The notes beneath the pieces are model-generated. The model saw only the letters and a program-made list of their open reading frames with translations. It did no database searches and was not told where the DNA came from. The position numbers and the translations under genes were made by a program. Source: Zhengitettix transpicula (Eukaryota > Arthropoda > Insecta > Orthoptera > Tetrigidae). From it: 64,000 nucleotides of DNA. Shown piece by piece: positions 35,877 to 48,754 of the stretch (position 1 is its first letter; each line of letters starts with the position of its first letter). Location of the stretch: NCBI GenBank assembly GCA_037074705.1, contig CM073590.1, positions 181,816,746-181,880,745 of the forward strand. The letters run 5' to 3'.

Positions 35877-37074
35877 GTTTAATGCATAAATTAGAAACAA
35901 TAATACATATACATACGTAATTGAGAAAAATAAATTACGGAAACATAGACTTAAAACTATGAGTTAGAAAATTTATGATGTACTTCCAGAGTTCAATAAT
36001 CTATGATAATTAGACATCGACCCATAATTGAGTAAATCGGAAATTTGTGTATGAATAATTTCCATGATCAATAGGCAACACAAATGCATTAAAAGTTGCT
36101 ATAAATGAAACCATAAGAAATAAAGCCTCGAATTTTTTGAAAGTCTAATGCTAATTTATGATCATTTCTAGTTCTTCTTTTTCATGTTCCATATATGAAC
36201 TGACACCTACAAATATATGTATTTTAATAATTTGGCATGAAGTTATACGACCTGATTTGAATTTTAAATAACGTTTAGGATCATGTTTAGGCATTCATAA
36301 TATCAGTTATGTTAATTGATTTATTTATGATTCCTGAAACAGAACATAAATCAACAGAGTTTTTCCTCTGAAGATGGAATAATTGAAATAATTGTAGACA
36401 CCAGAACTATTAGTGAATAATACTGCAATAGTGGCAAAATAATATTTTTCTTCATTCATCTTCCTTAATGAAGCATAGTAAGTATTTTTTTTTCTTATTT
36501 ACCTTTTATGGGTCACCGAAGCGAAGCCCTGCCACTGCATCGTATAGGAATTCCTGGAGGTCTGACGTTCTCGATGCAGGAACTTTAATTAAACAGGCGG
36601 TTAACATGTTTCCATAAACAGTGCCATAGACACGGCCATAAGCGCATATAGTAATGCATAGTATTCACATTTTCTTTCATTACGAAAGCTTGATTTGTTT
36701 TACTGTTGTTAGGCAACGTTTTCAGCGTTACTGAATGGGTTGATTTAGGGATACGTCGAAATTTGTACTTCTTCGCAAAGGCGTTACCATTCGTCAAACT
36801 TCGAATAACAGTAATTATTTCAAGTTTGATTTATTCAGGATGATATTTGCGATTTCGTAACTCTGTGATACCTGGTGTCTTGTAGGGGAATATATAATTA
36901 ATTTACAAGTTATAGTCGCATTAACCTATTTGTCATTATAAATTTATTTAGGAATTATTTCGCTTTACCCTCAATTTGATGTTTCGGAAAGAAGAAAAAG
37001 AAATAGACAGGCTATATATATAGGGCAATCTACGTAGTGGACGTAGTATAACATAAGAATGTGACAAAAAATGG
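35877..37074. other. Unassigned sequence
   Basis: Nothing recognised. A minus frame at 36585-36797 (70 residues) has no known motif. Confidence 0.35.
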
Positions 37075-37312
37075 GATTCCAACGATTAACGAGGGTACCC
37101 GGGCTGTAGATTCGAAAATCCTACCTGCATATTCACCAAACGTGATGTAGAGAAAACTCTAGAAAAACCTTCATCAGGTAGGTCGGGTATTTGGTATTTG
37201 TCCCACGCCCCTCCGATGGCGGGAGAGGGGTTTTATGTGGGGACGTAGCATTTCATTCTCCGTGCCTCGACCAGATTAGGAGGCAGCTGGCCGACTATAC
37301 CAAGAGAAATAT
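37075..37312 (-). mobile_element. Poly(A)-tailed retroposon, fragment 1
   Basis: Shares blocks with the fuller copy at 37439-38030: GAGGGTACCCGGGCTGTAG, AAACGTGATGTAGAG, CTAGAAAAACCTTCATCAGG, and AGGAGGCAGCTGGCCGACTA. The poly(A)-proximal part is missing. No intact frame. Strand is set by the poly(A) end of the relatives. Confidence 0.65.
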
Positions 37313-37438
37313 TTGCGATTTATTTGTTTTGTTTTTAATTATTATTTTTTGAATAACAGGCTACATGAGATCCTCCAAAACTTCCCTTTAACAGCATATG
37401 AAGTGATTTGGAAGTGTGGATTCGGAAGGGAAAGAATG
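37313..37438 (-). mobile_element. Poly(A)-tailed retroposon, fragment 2
   Basis: A T-rich start, then AACAGGCTACATGAGATCCT, ACTTCCCTTTAACAGCATAT and GGATTCGGAAG. This is the 3' terminal part (minus sense) of the same family. It stops at the T-run of the next copy, which seems to have inserted into it. Confidence 0.6.
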
Positions 37439-38035
37439 ATTTTTTTTTTATTTTTTAGGGCAACAGGCTACATGAGGGTAATCCACTTTGGGCAACTCCC
37501 CTTTAATAGCATAGGAAGGGATTTGAAAGGGGGATGCGGAAGTGTATAGGAAGTTAGCCAAGGGTTTACTAGGGCCCCCGGGCTATATTTTAAGGATCCT
37601 ACCCGGCATTCGCCCAAACGTAATGCAGGGAAAACCCTAGAAAAACCTGCATTAGGTAGGATGGGAATTGGGTACTTATCCCACGCCCTTCCGATAGTGA
37701 GAAAGGTGATTTCTGTGGGGACGCAGCATTCCCTTCTCCGTGCCTCGTTTAGGAGGCAGCTGGCCGACTATTCCAATGGGAATAGCGGACAACTGTTACC
37801 GTATGCCCATGGTCTATGACCCCGGAACATACACCTCTCAAAACAGGCTGAGGTGCCTCGGCTTGTGGGTACCTTAGTTCAAAAATGGAGAGAGGAAAAT
37901 TCATCCCCAAAGGTAGCCCCTTCGAATCTCTCCTACAAGGTTCTGCCTGCGACTGAACATTCCTCGCGAGAATAGCCCTCGCAGGCAGCTTGCCTTTAAG
38001 TAGGGCCCTCGGGATGGTTACTAGTGTGTGCATTA
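37439..38035 (-). mobile_element. Poly(A)-tailed retroposon, fuller copy
   Basis: Minus-sense element of about 600 bp; its poly(A) shows as the T-run at 37439-37456. Blocks from the 3' end inwards: GGCAACAGGCTACATGAGG, GGGCAACTCCCCTTTAATAG, GGATGCGGAAG, GGGCCCCCGGGCTATA, AACCCTAGAAAAACCTGCAT, TTCTCCGTGCCTCG, AGGAGGCAGCTGGCCGACTA, GGAACATACACCTCTCAAAA. The same blocks appear in plus sense at 49330-50580. The plus strand of this copy can be read as SHALPIVRKVISVGTQHSLL, and the equivalent strand of the 49-kb copy as SHALPMVREVISVGAQHSLL; this may only reflect recent common origin. No RNA pol III boxes were seen, so it may be a LINE 3' end rather than a SINE. Confidence 0.7.
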
Positions 38036-39064
38036 ACAAATAAGGATTTGGTGGATTCTAGGAATAACATAGAGATACACTTATCTAATAACAGCGAGTA
38101 AATATATGTAAGGCAGCCAGCATTATGAATCTTCTCTGCAGTCCGTTAGATTCCGTAACTAACTTGTAGCAATTTTTCGGTCGAATAATCGGCTTGTGAA
38201 ATAATTACAAGGTTGACATCAAAGGCAGCCATTCAGCGTGTTTATAGGGCACCCCACAAATAGACCATAGCAGCTGGGATTAAGGGGACGTTATAAATAG
38301 TCGGTGGCTAATTTTCAGCCGGCCTTGACTTTGTCACACGGCCAACCGAGTGCAGGTCTTGTAACGTCGCTGGATACAGCACAGGTCTGCAACAGTATGT
38401 ACTATTACACACTGCGACCCGGTAAAAATAACTTTGAAGTCGTTGCCAGTAGGCCTACTTTAAAATCTACTAATTTGTTTGACTTACGAGTGAAGAATCT
38501 TAATAGTTCCATTTATCACTTGAGACAAAGGACATACTACGCTCCATTTTGCCTAAAATCTCGTATTTTGAGAGGACAATTTTTTAAACTATAAGAAAAT
38601 AAACTTATATAATTGTATGAGTTTTACTATTTGCAGAGGAATGTTTCAACCTATAATATTTTAGGAATATTTTGCAAGTGGTTTTTGGAGAGACAGACGA
38701 AAACGATAATTTACCAAAATGACGCAGTATTAGGGTTCTTGATGATAGAAGTAATCCTAGGGTACAGCGAAACCTAGTATTGAACTACTTGGTAGCAATA
38801 GGATGTTACTTATATAATTATTAACGGAAAAACAATAGTTTTCTTCTGACAGCAAATAAATGCTTATAAAAGCCAAGTAATTGTATAATGTAAAAATTAA
38901 AACTTAATTTTCTATGAATATACAAATGTAAGGTATTAGTTATTGAACTTGATGTTCTGGGATGGTTACGAGGAAATGCCTAAAGTGTCTTTCGTAATAT
39001 CAAATTATTATTGTTATAATTCAAGAAGAGGGGAAAATAAGATATTTCAAATTATCTTTGAATA
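38036..39064. other. Unassigned sequence
   Basis: Nothing recognised. A 96-residue plus frame at 38304-38594 has no motif I know. Confidence 0.35.
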
Positions 39065-40030
39065 TCACTGTTTCCAGCACTTTGAAAAGTCTTCGAGAAA
39101 ATAGTATATGATAGAGTGATAATTCATCTCAACAACAAAAGAATACTCGCTGACTCACAGGTGTCGTTTAGAAAACGACTTTCATCCGAGAAAAGAATAT
39201 TTCCCTCATAGATAAAACCTTAGAAGAATTAAATAAAAAACGCTGTCCTTCAGATATATTTAGTGACCTAGCTAAAGAATTAATTTACACAATCTACTAA
39301 ACTGGATTTCTGTGAATGGTTTAACAGATATCTGTGACAAAACATATTTTATACAATTTCGCATTTATAACATAACTTTACAACCAATACGTCTAAGAAA
39401 TAATGATGATAATATAAATTAAACTTCATGCAGTGAATTCTTAGGTCTCGTTCTGAAAAATAAATTAAATTGGACTTATAATATTAATCAAATACTTAGT
39501 AAACACAGCTTGGCCGCATATTCAGTCAGAATTATGTTCTATTTGAATGACTTAAAAACATGAAAACTAGTTTACTTTCCATGTTTTAATTGTTTTGTGT
39601 ATAGAATTATATTCTTCTGCAATCCAATAGTCAAAAACAAGGATTTTTTTCATCTCAGAAACGTAATTGCCCGAATAATATTTCTGGTCTCCTCACGAAC
39701 TTCGTATAGAAGTGAAATGGATTTTTTCATCATTCTAACATATTTATTAAATAATATTATTTGTGATTACAAATAGGCATTATTTTTTAACAATTCTTTT
39801 ATTCATAACTTCAACACAATAAATAAACGTAATCTACATAAGTAAATATTTAATTGTCTATTTCACAGAATGGTGACCTTTATTCAGGCATTTCTATCTT
39901 CAACAAACTGCCAGAAGGAATTAATCCAATCACCGAAATCAATTTAAAAGTTTAAATGTTTTTCTTCTCAGCCAGTTCTATTCAGTATAAGTACTTATAG
40001 AAGTATCTGAGATACAGATTTGAATGAAAC
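39065..40030 (+). pseudogene. Jockey-like LINE relic (reverse transcriptase and C-terminus)
   Basis: Collinear pieces of a LINE RT in several frames. At 39089-39195: VFEKIVYDRVIIHLNNKRIL followed by ADSQVSFRK; then TLEELNKKRCPSDIFSDLAK (about 39215-39275), where the catalytic DLSKAFD motif is degraded to DLAKE. At 39435-39563: EFLGLVLKNKLNWTYNINQ, then HSLAAYSVRIMFYLNDL. A further stretch near 39580-39720 corresponds to the following hydrophobic segment. At about 39870-39930: LYSGISIFNKLPEGINP, a C-terminal motif of Jockey-type elements. Much of the palm region with the second catalytic motif is deleted. Clearly dead. Confidence 0.7.
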
Positions 40031-41553
40031 TATAAATAGTCATCACCGTCCTGTGTAGAATATGGTATTACGTAATATTGTATGATTGTAAATAGTCAGC
40101 ATGAGCTATTAAACTATCGAAGCTTGTTTTGTAGCACATTAATATTATTATTTTAAATCAAATTATTATAAACAGTTATCAGGTATAATTGATAATATAG
40201 AAATATGTAGAAAATGTAGTATGACTATAATGCAAATATGATTATTTCAAATTATTTAGTCATTAAATTAAAACAAACAAAAAATGTTCAACCTGAGATA
40301 TTACACATCATTGAAGCACGTAGTATACAGGATCTATGGAATATGAAGTTATTGTCTGAGTTAATCACCCTTCAACATCTTACATTTCAAAAAACATTAT
40401 TATTATTATTTTCCCTTTGCGTTTATACACAGAAAATAATCCCAGTTCTTTCAGCGATTTGTTCTTTAGGTGAACAAGTTTTGACACGCCATAAAAGTGA
40501 CGAGTCAAAGAGCACCCGATCATATTAAATAATGTGAGGGTAGTGCGCAGGCGATAAGAACGAATTGAAGCAAAGTTTATGAAGATTGGGCGCAGAAGTT
40601 TACATCCCGCCTTTACTTGCGGCTGACAAAGATCGATCCAAGTTTTTAACTTGGCGAACTTCATGTGACGTTGATCATCCGAATATTCCCGTTCGAGACG
40701 CCGGAGAAGTGTGTCTCCCATAGCAAGTGAGCCTCGTATAACGCCAGGTCAATAATTATAAAAATACGGTAACAGCATCCCGAAAATGTTGAAGATAACT
40801 CGCTGGATCTCAAGTAAATATGTAAACATATCATACGCGAAAACATTTCTTTATTAAAATGAAGTCATTCTTTTGGTACGTGGAAAACGTGCATCCAAAT
40901 AAATTTATTCAATATTCTAATTACAAGTCTCAGATATTTTCTTATATTTTTGAGATAATAATAACATTGTGCCAAACATAAATTTAATGTATTGAAACAT
41001 TTATATGTCGTTATTGTGAATAGCTACTCAGTTTTATAACTTAAATTCATAAATTAGTGTATCCAGTCACTTCACAGCCGTATGTTACATCTAAATACTT
41101 TCTATATAATTCAAAAATTACATGTGGAAAATGAGAACAAATATTTCGTCCTAGATTCCTCGATATATCAAGTTTCTTTTGTAAGTTCTACGATCACTTT
41201 ACATTTAGACTGTTGTATTGTCATTGTCATTAGGTGAAATAAAAATAATAAATAATTTGAGTAGTTTTAAATTCGTTTGCTGCCTCAGTTAACTTTTATT
41301 TTTTCTTATCTTGAAAACCTGTTTTGTTTAGATATACCTATACATAATTAATTTAACAAAACATCCCTATATAGAACATTGTCAGTATTTATAGGCGTTT
41401 ACTTCTTTAACTCAATAAATTGACAAACATCAATTTTGAACTCATTTAAATAAATAATTTATATTCGATCCTAGAAATATAATACAATTGCCAAGCTTCA
41501 AGTGTTTTTTTTTAGTTAAGGGTAAAAAATACTTGTACACTCAGTAAACATAC
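40031..41553. other. Unassigned AT-rich sequence
   Basis: May begin with the LINE's 3' untranslated region (to about 40120). Overlapping minus frames at 40380-40721 and 40661-40846 show no known domain. Nothing else recognised. Confidence 0.35.
41550..41553. repeat. Target-site duplication of LTR copy 9, left
   Basis: ATAC directly before TGTAAT. The same four bases follow the LTR's last base at 42431-42434. Confidence 0.8.
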
Positions 41554-42430
41554 TGTAATATACAAATGGAAAGCTTTTTAAATGAAAAAAATTAATAAAA
41601 TTTACAAACAAAATATTTTTATCGTGGCTATAACTCAAACAATTTACAAATTTAAAATCTTCAATCTCTCAGGGTCATAACTGGGTTTGATAATGGACGA
41701 ATCAATAATATTTATAATCTTATCAACAACAAATTACAATTAAAAGAGGAGACATTTACTCGTCAATTAAACTAGAAGGAATAATAATTGTGAACGAAAT
41801 TAAAATTTAAAAGATTGACTCTGATTAACAATTTTAATCAAAAAGAGAAAGAAATCTGACGGCTATCTTTCAATTTACGTTTACATAATTAATTGTTACT
41901 CAAGTCTGCCCAGCATTTCATCGAACCTTTATTTTCGAGAACACTATTGTAGGTTTGACACAGCTTCTAAACTCACAGATTCTAAATCAAAATTTTTATA
42001 TGTCGTCAGGAACTTGGATGACCCTCCTTTCGTCATTTATCGGTTGACCGCTCGCCTTAGGTGAATTCTACGATTCGTCGATTGGGTAGTCTTTATTATT
42101 CCGGACTTAAACCGAAACTTTTGCTATTTCTGGCCTCTTAATGCAAACTGATTAACAATTTGTTCCTGCGAACTGAACTCCTCAAGATCTTAAGGCAAAA
42201 CTGTACTTTCGTCTCAATGTTTCTTATGAACTGAACTCCTCAAGATCTTAATGCAAACTGTACTCTCGCTTCGCAATTTGAGCGCGCATACGCCATTTTG
42301 ACGGTCCTTCCGACAAAGGAACAGAGCCGGATTTTCTAGTGTTGTTTCAAAGCTCCTGCCGCTAAAAGGATTTCTCAAACAATTTAGATTTTCAATTTCA
42401 CAATTAATGTCTTAATTAATTGGCATTACA
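41554..42430 (-). mobile_element. Solo LTR of the TA-tract family, copy 9 (diagnostic copy)
   Basis: An 877-bp copy, TGTAATATACAAATGG at one end and GGCATTACA at the other, flanked by ATAC on both sides. It is the only copy not embedded in a TA tract, so its 4-bp target duplication is readable. TG...CA termini plus a 4-bp duplication are what is expected of an LTR integrated by a retroviral-type integrase, typical of Ty3/gypsy elements. R element at about 41668-41695, initiator near 41845 on the minus strand, U3 box (GCGCGCATACGCCATTTTGA in plus) near 42282. It also contains a 58-bp U3 tandem duplication at 42170-42285. Confidence 0.85.
42170..42285. repeat. 58-bp tandem duplication in the U3 of LTR copy 9
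   Basis: Two units starting GAACTGAACTCCTCAAGATC at 42170 and 42228, each continuing TTAA.GCAAA, CTGTACT and TCG. Located in the LTR's upstream half, where tandem duplications commonly represent repeated enhancers. Confidence 0.8.
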
Positions 42431-42434
42431 ATAC
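42431..42434. repeat. Target-site duplication of LTR copy 9, right
   Basis: ATAC directly after ATTACA, matching 41550-41553. Confidence 0.8.
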
Positions 42435-43261
42435 ATTTTAATAATTATATGTTTATTTTCGTCAAATACAAACAGGGCACTTCGCGAGATATAGCTAGTC
42501 GTGTGATTATAGTAGACGTGGTTGCACACTTCCCTGAGGTTGTGAGCCGGAGCTCAGTTCAACACGAACCTTTGTTACGGAACCTTGGTACTGTCAAAAT
42601 AATACAGAAAAAAATATTGACGCATGGAAATATATTGGGTTCAATTCAGGATATGTTGTACACAAATAAATACATACGTAAAGGTTAAGAGATACAGCGT
42701 GTGATAAAAAGACCTTTCTGCTTTCTATGCATGAATTTTTTTAGGAATATAATTAAAGCTTAGTGCCGTAGCTACAATTTCTCCAGAAGGGGTAGTTCCC
42801 AGATGATGACAATGCTCCCCTCCAACTTTTCCCTTCTACCGCGCATGTGACAAGACTTGCTTTATATCAAAACATATACGTTTTATTTAAATCGTTTGTT
42901 GTTTATTTTTAGTGGAATCATGAATACAATGTGTTAAAAACTAAGTGTAGTATAGAACTATATAATTTTTTTTTTCCTCATTTGAAAAATAACTACATTG
43001 CTACGAACTATCTATATTTGTCTCGTCCCATTCCTGGAAGTGCACATAAACATCCCCAAAAATGTGTCAGATTTATTTCAGATAGTTTTAAATATGAATC
43101 TTCTACAAGATCAAATAAAAAACATGATTCCCAAAAATTAATTACAATCTAAAATATTTTTTATTAATAAAGTATTTTTTCTGATAATCTGCTTTTGACT
43201 TTATTAATTATACTAATTCATAAATGTTAACTTGTTTCCACAAAAATTATTAGTGAAATTG
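42435..43261. other. Unassigned sequence
   Basis: Short plus frames at 42449-42688 and 42931-43152. The second contains GSAHKHPQKCVRF, which faintly recalls the C-terminal tail of some DNA transposases but has too few cysteines to assign. Confidence 0.35.
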
Positions 43262-43372
43262 GTGGACGTTGTCAACTTCCCGACGACGTGGGGAATCGAA
43301 CGTTGGGAAGCTGCGTTCATAATTCTTGGACGAATCTCTGAACCACAGGCTCTCGTCTCGAGCATTTTTACT
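43262..43372 (-). mobile_element. tRNA-derived SINE
   Basis: On the minus strand AGCCTGTGGTTCAGAGATTC forms an A box and ACGTTCGATTCCCCACG a B box about 45 bp later, the pol III promoter arrangement of a tRNA-derived SINE. The anticodon arm is not convincing for a functional tRNA. Different in sequence from the SINEs at 15.1 and 55.7 kb. Confidence 0.6.
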
Positions 43373-45479
43373 AGAGTTAATTGAGCACAGCCCAGAAACG
43401 ACTGTGTATAAAAGCGCTTAGAATTGTAATTACTAACTTTCTTTTGTGGGAAACGATTAAATGTAAAGCTGGTTTAAAGCAAATGAGGCATGTAGTGTCC
43501 GTCATTAACTGCAAGTTGTAATTAACGACGAACAGCAAATAACTTCCGTGGTGTTGTCCTTTAATGAGAACATCCCCCCCCCCCCTCAAAACAGCCGGGA
43601 GGTCACCCCAAAGGTTGAATTTTACATTTTCCGGGCTGGCTCTTTTCATTTCCTCTATTTTGAGCGGCAATAGCTTGTGCATGTTAAATATTGAAACAAG
43701 CACCTCGCAGGAACAACTTCCTTATTAATTAGACCTCATTACCTGTCATAAGTGTGGCAGCCGAGCTTCTTATTAGTTCATTAACGCATTCTATACTGAG
43801 ATGCTTTCCAACATTATTAACGAAATCACCACTCACATTGTTTGGCCATTTTCCGCTCCGTGTCTGCAAGTAAGCTTTTGTTATTAAAGTATCATATTTT
43901 ATTTCCGTTTAGGTATGTTTTTATTTTATCATCCAAACTGACGTCAGCGATGCGATGTAGATTGTCGATTCCTCCATTTCAGATTTTGCTTGAAACACGA
44001 TTACCGTCAGGAATAAGCATTCTAATTTTAATAAGAACACAGGAACAATGGATTCCAATTTAATTGAATTTTGTATAGAATTACGTTGAAAAGTTTAATA
44101 TTTCTTAATATTTTTTTAAAAAATGCCTTTATATATATTACCTTATTTTTAATTAATCTAGTGTATTTCACACTACATAACATAAAATATAAGAGTGGGA
44201 GTTAAATATACCACTTTCAAGTAGAAATCCTCACCAAAATTTTTTTTGCAAATATTAAAATGAATGTATTTTAATTTTATTATATGAAAGTGCGTAAAAG
44301 ACGTCCAAATATTTATTTATTGGCATTATTCTAATACAATTGCGTGATGACACAAGTATTATATGCATTGCGTGTCCGAACTCTATGTTATCTGTCTTGT
44401 AACTCACATTTTTACATTAATTATACGTCATGAATAAATATACTTAAAGAATTATAATTAAAAATGACATAATAAATATTTTGTGGAAATTTCATACAGT
44501 CAGAATATTTATTTAGAATTATTAAAAGCTACGTAATTTAACTAAAATACTTCGTAACGTTTCTTCCCTTTTATTAGGATACTCTACAGACGTATATTAT
44601 TAACGAAGCAGTTAAAATATGTTGTAAATTTGAATGAAACAATCTAAGAGAAAAAGAATGAATTTCCATGGTCGAGAAATATGTATAAATATTTTCTATA
44701 ATTTTCAAATTCCATTAATTTTAATAATCTCCCAATCTAATATTGGTTCCGTGAAGAATTTTCCTCAGTCTAACCTTGGAAATGTATTTTAATACAATTA
44801 CTATCGCAGAAGTTATTATTTTCTGTCAAATGAACATTCTAACTTTTATCTCAGACAGTCACACATTTTTTCTGTAGTACTCAAAGTGAAGGGGGGTGGG
44901 GGGGGGCGGCGGCAATATTGTGCACTAATAATTTTAATTCTTTTAAATTTTAGTTCATAATTGCAAAATGTTGTTATAAACTTTCTTCCTCAAATGTTTA
45001 TATTTATATTCCAGGCGTGTGAACAACATTCACAACATAGTCTCAAGTTTTTATCATCTTGTTGTGAAAACATACTGCAACTTGTTTGTCTAGTTTATGA
45101 GTATATTTTAATTTTCAGCATTCCTAATAATCAGTAATTTACTTCTTTTCGATTACACATTCCTTTGCTTGTTATTTTATAACATCTTAAATATTCCGGT
45201 ATTTAGTTTTAAATCAAGCGATCAGAGGCAAAATTGTTTCTCAAAATTTCAATAACCTTTTTTTTCGGTATGTATACACTAATTTGACCGAATTCGAAAC
45301 GAAACGATTGAGCTTACTTAATGTGTTATACACTTCGGGAAACTGTTTTTAAGTGTTCAAATTTAGTATACGTATTACTTCTACCCATAAGAAACAGTTT
45401 TTATCTATAAACTTCCTGACAGCCTGGCATTGATCGGGTATTTATTTAAATTAATCAGGAGTATGAATTTATTCGACAC
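43373..45479. other. Unassigned; two G/C homopolymer runs
   Basis: A minus frame at 43377-43703 (108 residues) has no known motif and crosses a C-run near 43575-43586. A G-rich run (GGGGGGTGGGGGGGGG) lies at about 44892-44908. No genes or repeats otherwise recognised. Confidence 0.35.
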
Positions 45480-46755
45480 TAACCCAGTGGTAAACATTGA
45501 ATTTAACCAGCATCAATAGAATCTGTGTTCGGAACATTTACCTATTTACATTCCCTTCCCCGACCTCACCCTTCGGCAGGTAACTCAAAATAAACCTCGA
45601 CGATGATTGACGTTATTCGGAAACTCTCCTACTACGTTAAATAAAAGTGTATAAAAATAACGTCGAATTTAAACAGTAATGAATCCTCTCTAACTTAATA
45701 AAGTCTAAAAATACTCCCGGTACTTACAAGGAGTAAATAAATACAACCTTTAACTAAATAGGGAACAAAATATAGCTCGTTCCCTAAGAAAATCAATAAT
45801 TTCCTCGATAATTTAAGTGGGTTAATCTTTTGTCAACCGTGTTCACTTCCACGACGTGGAGAATAAAATTTCACCAACCACCATGATTAATGTGAGAATT
45901 AAACTCAGCGACTCCCATAACCCCTGAGTCTACACAAATATCTGTCTTATTTTCATTATTTTTTATGTAACCCCTTCCACCACCACGCGCAGCATAGTAG
46001 TGCTTCCATCCCTTTCCTTTTTGACTTGAAATTAGACGCCTAACAATTCTAGAAAGACACTATCAAATTAATCGACCCAGGAAACGATTTATTCGACGTT
46101 TATAATGGGCGTTTAGGAATGTTTTTAAATTACGCACCCTCCACCCCAACCCTAGAGGCAGTAGGTCTGTGTTAACCCCTCAGTGTTTGTTCCTGCATCG
46201 TAAGTAACATGAGCATAAAGTTTGGTAGGAATTTTTCTACGCGTTTAAGATTGTAAACCGAAATTTGTTTCTCCCCCTTTTCACCCCCATTCCTAAGAGC
46301 TTAAATACATCTTCAATATGGTGTCAATTAAACGCGGTAGATTCAACGCCAGTCTCCGTTGTTTACTCATTACTTTATGTTAGAATTAAAGTCATTCACA
46401 TTTATAACCCTGGATTTGACACCGGTCTCGGTTGTTCCCGTTATTTTTATGTCCACCCCCTTCCCTTTAAGGGGGTTCAATTTATAGCCTACAAACATTT
46501 GGATAGAAACTATTAATCACATATACCCCTCAAAGTAATTAATGGCCGCTAATATCGACCGTTTTAGTATATTTTAAAATTTCACCCCCGTTCACCCCTT
46601 GGGAGAATCTTAAGGCTTTGAAAACCGGACAGAAACCTTTTTGTGGGTGTGCACAACAACTCACGAAAGTTTCATCGAAATCGGATGACTGGTTTAGGAG
46701 TGCATACGGAACACACACACACACAGACATTCAATTTTATATATACAGAGATGGA
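45480..46755 (+). repeat. Second array related to 17.69-19.56 kb, with a retroelement-like 3' end
   Basis: Contains the same modules: ACCCTGGATTTGACACCGGT (about 46408), CCACCCCCTTCCC blocks, AATATCGACCGTTTTAGTAT (about 46553), and a CCCCTCAGTGTTTGTTCC block. It ends with AGTTTCATCGAAATCGGATG, a CA repeat, AGACATTCAATTTTATATAT and ACAGAG. This ending is a common 3' terminus of dispersed invertebrate retroelements of RTE-like type. The left limit is approximate, and no intact frame remains. Confidence 0.6.
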
Positions 46756-48754
46756 GATAACAAGTGTTGAACATGATTGTTCATAAAAGACGCATATTTT
46801 CATTATTAATTACATTTATATAAACATTTTAGTGTCGACGTAGTAGCAAATCTTCTGAAAGCATCAAATCGTTTCTTTCGTGACCTAGCCAATTATACCT
46901 ATTTTTTTCCGTGCAAGAATTTTTGAGATAGTTCATTGTAAGTTGTTTTTCTGTAATCCTACTCGCGTTAAAATTACCTTATCATTAATTTACAAGAACA
47001 AGGAATTTCTGTATATTTGAATGATCTGACTCTTTCGTCTGGCGGTCTGGCATAGAAAGAGACGATCTTCCTCCTCTTTCATTATCCATGATTAAACCTC
47101 GCCTGTTTCAAAGGTCTTGAACCACTCAAATCACGCGAACCGACTCAAAGCATCCATTTTCTTCCAAGATAGCGCAAAGAGTTTCGTTGTCGAATTAACA
47201 TCTTCGCCATAAGATTTCTAATGGAAACTCTGATTTCCATTTAATTCACCGTTGTAAGGACTAAATATGACTTAAAGCAACACAAACTCTCTGAGAGAAT
47301 GTTTTCGGAAGGAAGCTTAACGGCAATTAAATTGCAGACAAAAGTATTTTAACACTAAGTCACTCTCTCGTTTAATGAGATAAAATACGCTTCAGAAATC
47401 TTGATTAAATAATTAAGTAACTGTATGTGTATAACTGCACACAAACAACTTTAACATTTATTCAAGTTATAGAATAATAAATTAATATTTATCGATTAGC
47501 TGAACGATCAACGTGATGAAGCGAACGGGAACTGAACAAAGTTTCCGTTCTTTAATGAAATTGATTTCCACGTAATTAGTTTCTTTACTTTTATTTTACA
47601 TATATGATTATGTATGTAATATATTTTTCTGTGATGAAATGAGTATTTTTTCTTTTGTTCTGAGTCATTTACATTCTTTACGGATAAAATTCTAGCAGTT
47701 TGTTTAAGAGATTTCCTTGAAACACTTAATTTTTTTACGTAATAAATATATATTTATACATAATAATACTCGTGAATTCTATACATTTTAATTTGTGTAT
47801 ATTTACTTCTGCTATAAAAGTCACTATTAATTTTAGGTAATTGTTTTTCTTCACGTATGAAATAGGAGGAAATAATTATATGAAATTTTATAAAATTTAC
47901 ATTAATTAAAAACGACTATAATTATGTATACGTTGTATATATATGAACGCTGACAATATTGAATCATATCTCATTTTAATATTCATTACTTAATTGTTTT
48001 TATATCATTCAACTGTGTTATTGGCCTGCAGAAATATTTTTACATGTAATTAATAATAATTACATTGTAATTGTTTCTACATTTTTTAAATAATTATGGA
48101 TGGCATTTTCGGTAAAAATGTCTATTCTATTAATTTATAAAGTGTTGGAACTATGAATTTGTGTGATGAAATAACATTTAATGTTGGGAAACGTATAATA
48201 AATTTTGTAACTGAAGTAATTTAATTGTCAAAGGGGTGATGGTTAATTTAAGAGTGAATACTTAAGTATGTATATTAGAAAATCTCAATTGTGAGATTGA
48301 GTTACATCCGACGCCAACATCAGTTGTAGTGGAAAGGGGTCACTGTGAATAAATTTCACCGTGGAAATTTTATTCATGAAGTGTCATCTGGTTGTGTCTT
48401 GCAGATACAACGTGTACTTACACACGAGTCATTTTATTTCTGCAGGCAGTGTGGTTAGAGATACGTTTGTTATTCCGATATCAGAGACGGAGGGAACTGA
48501 AGAAGAAGCGCGATATTTTACTGCTATAGGGACGATAAATCTAGCATAGAATGTGTTATTTTGCAGAAAACATAAAATGCCATATTCACGAGTATTTGAA
48601 TATTACAAGTGAATCCGTCAATAACGTGTGATAAGGCAAAATGGTGCTGTATAGGCCAATGGTGTCAGAGCCTCTGGATGTTATATCTGAGATTTCCACA
48701 TAATTGATCAAGGATCATAAGCGACAACTGGGTCACTTTCAACAATAAAACTAT
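46756..48754. other. Unassigned AT-rich sequence
   Basis: Nothing recognised; the short plus frame at 48361-48549 has no known motif. Confidence 0.35.

Noticed and set aside
42931..43152. A piggyBac-type cysteine-rich tail (HKHPQKCVRF)
   Set aside because: Only one cysteine of the expected cluster is present and no upstream transposase sequence was found.
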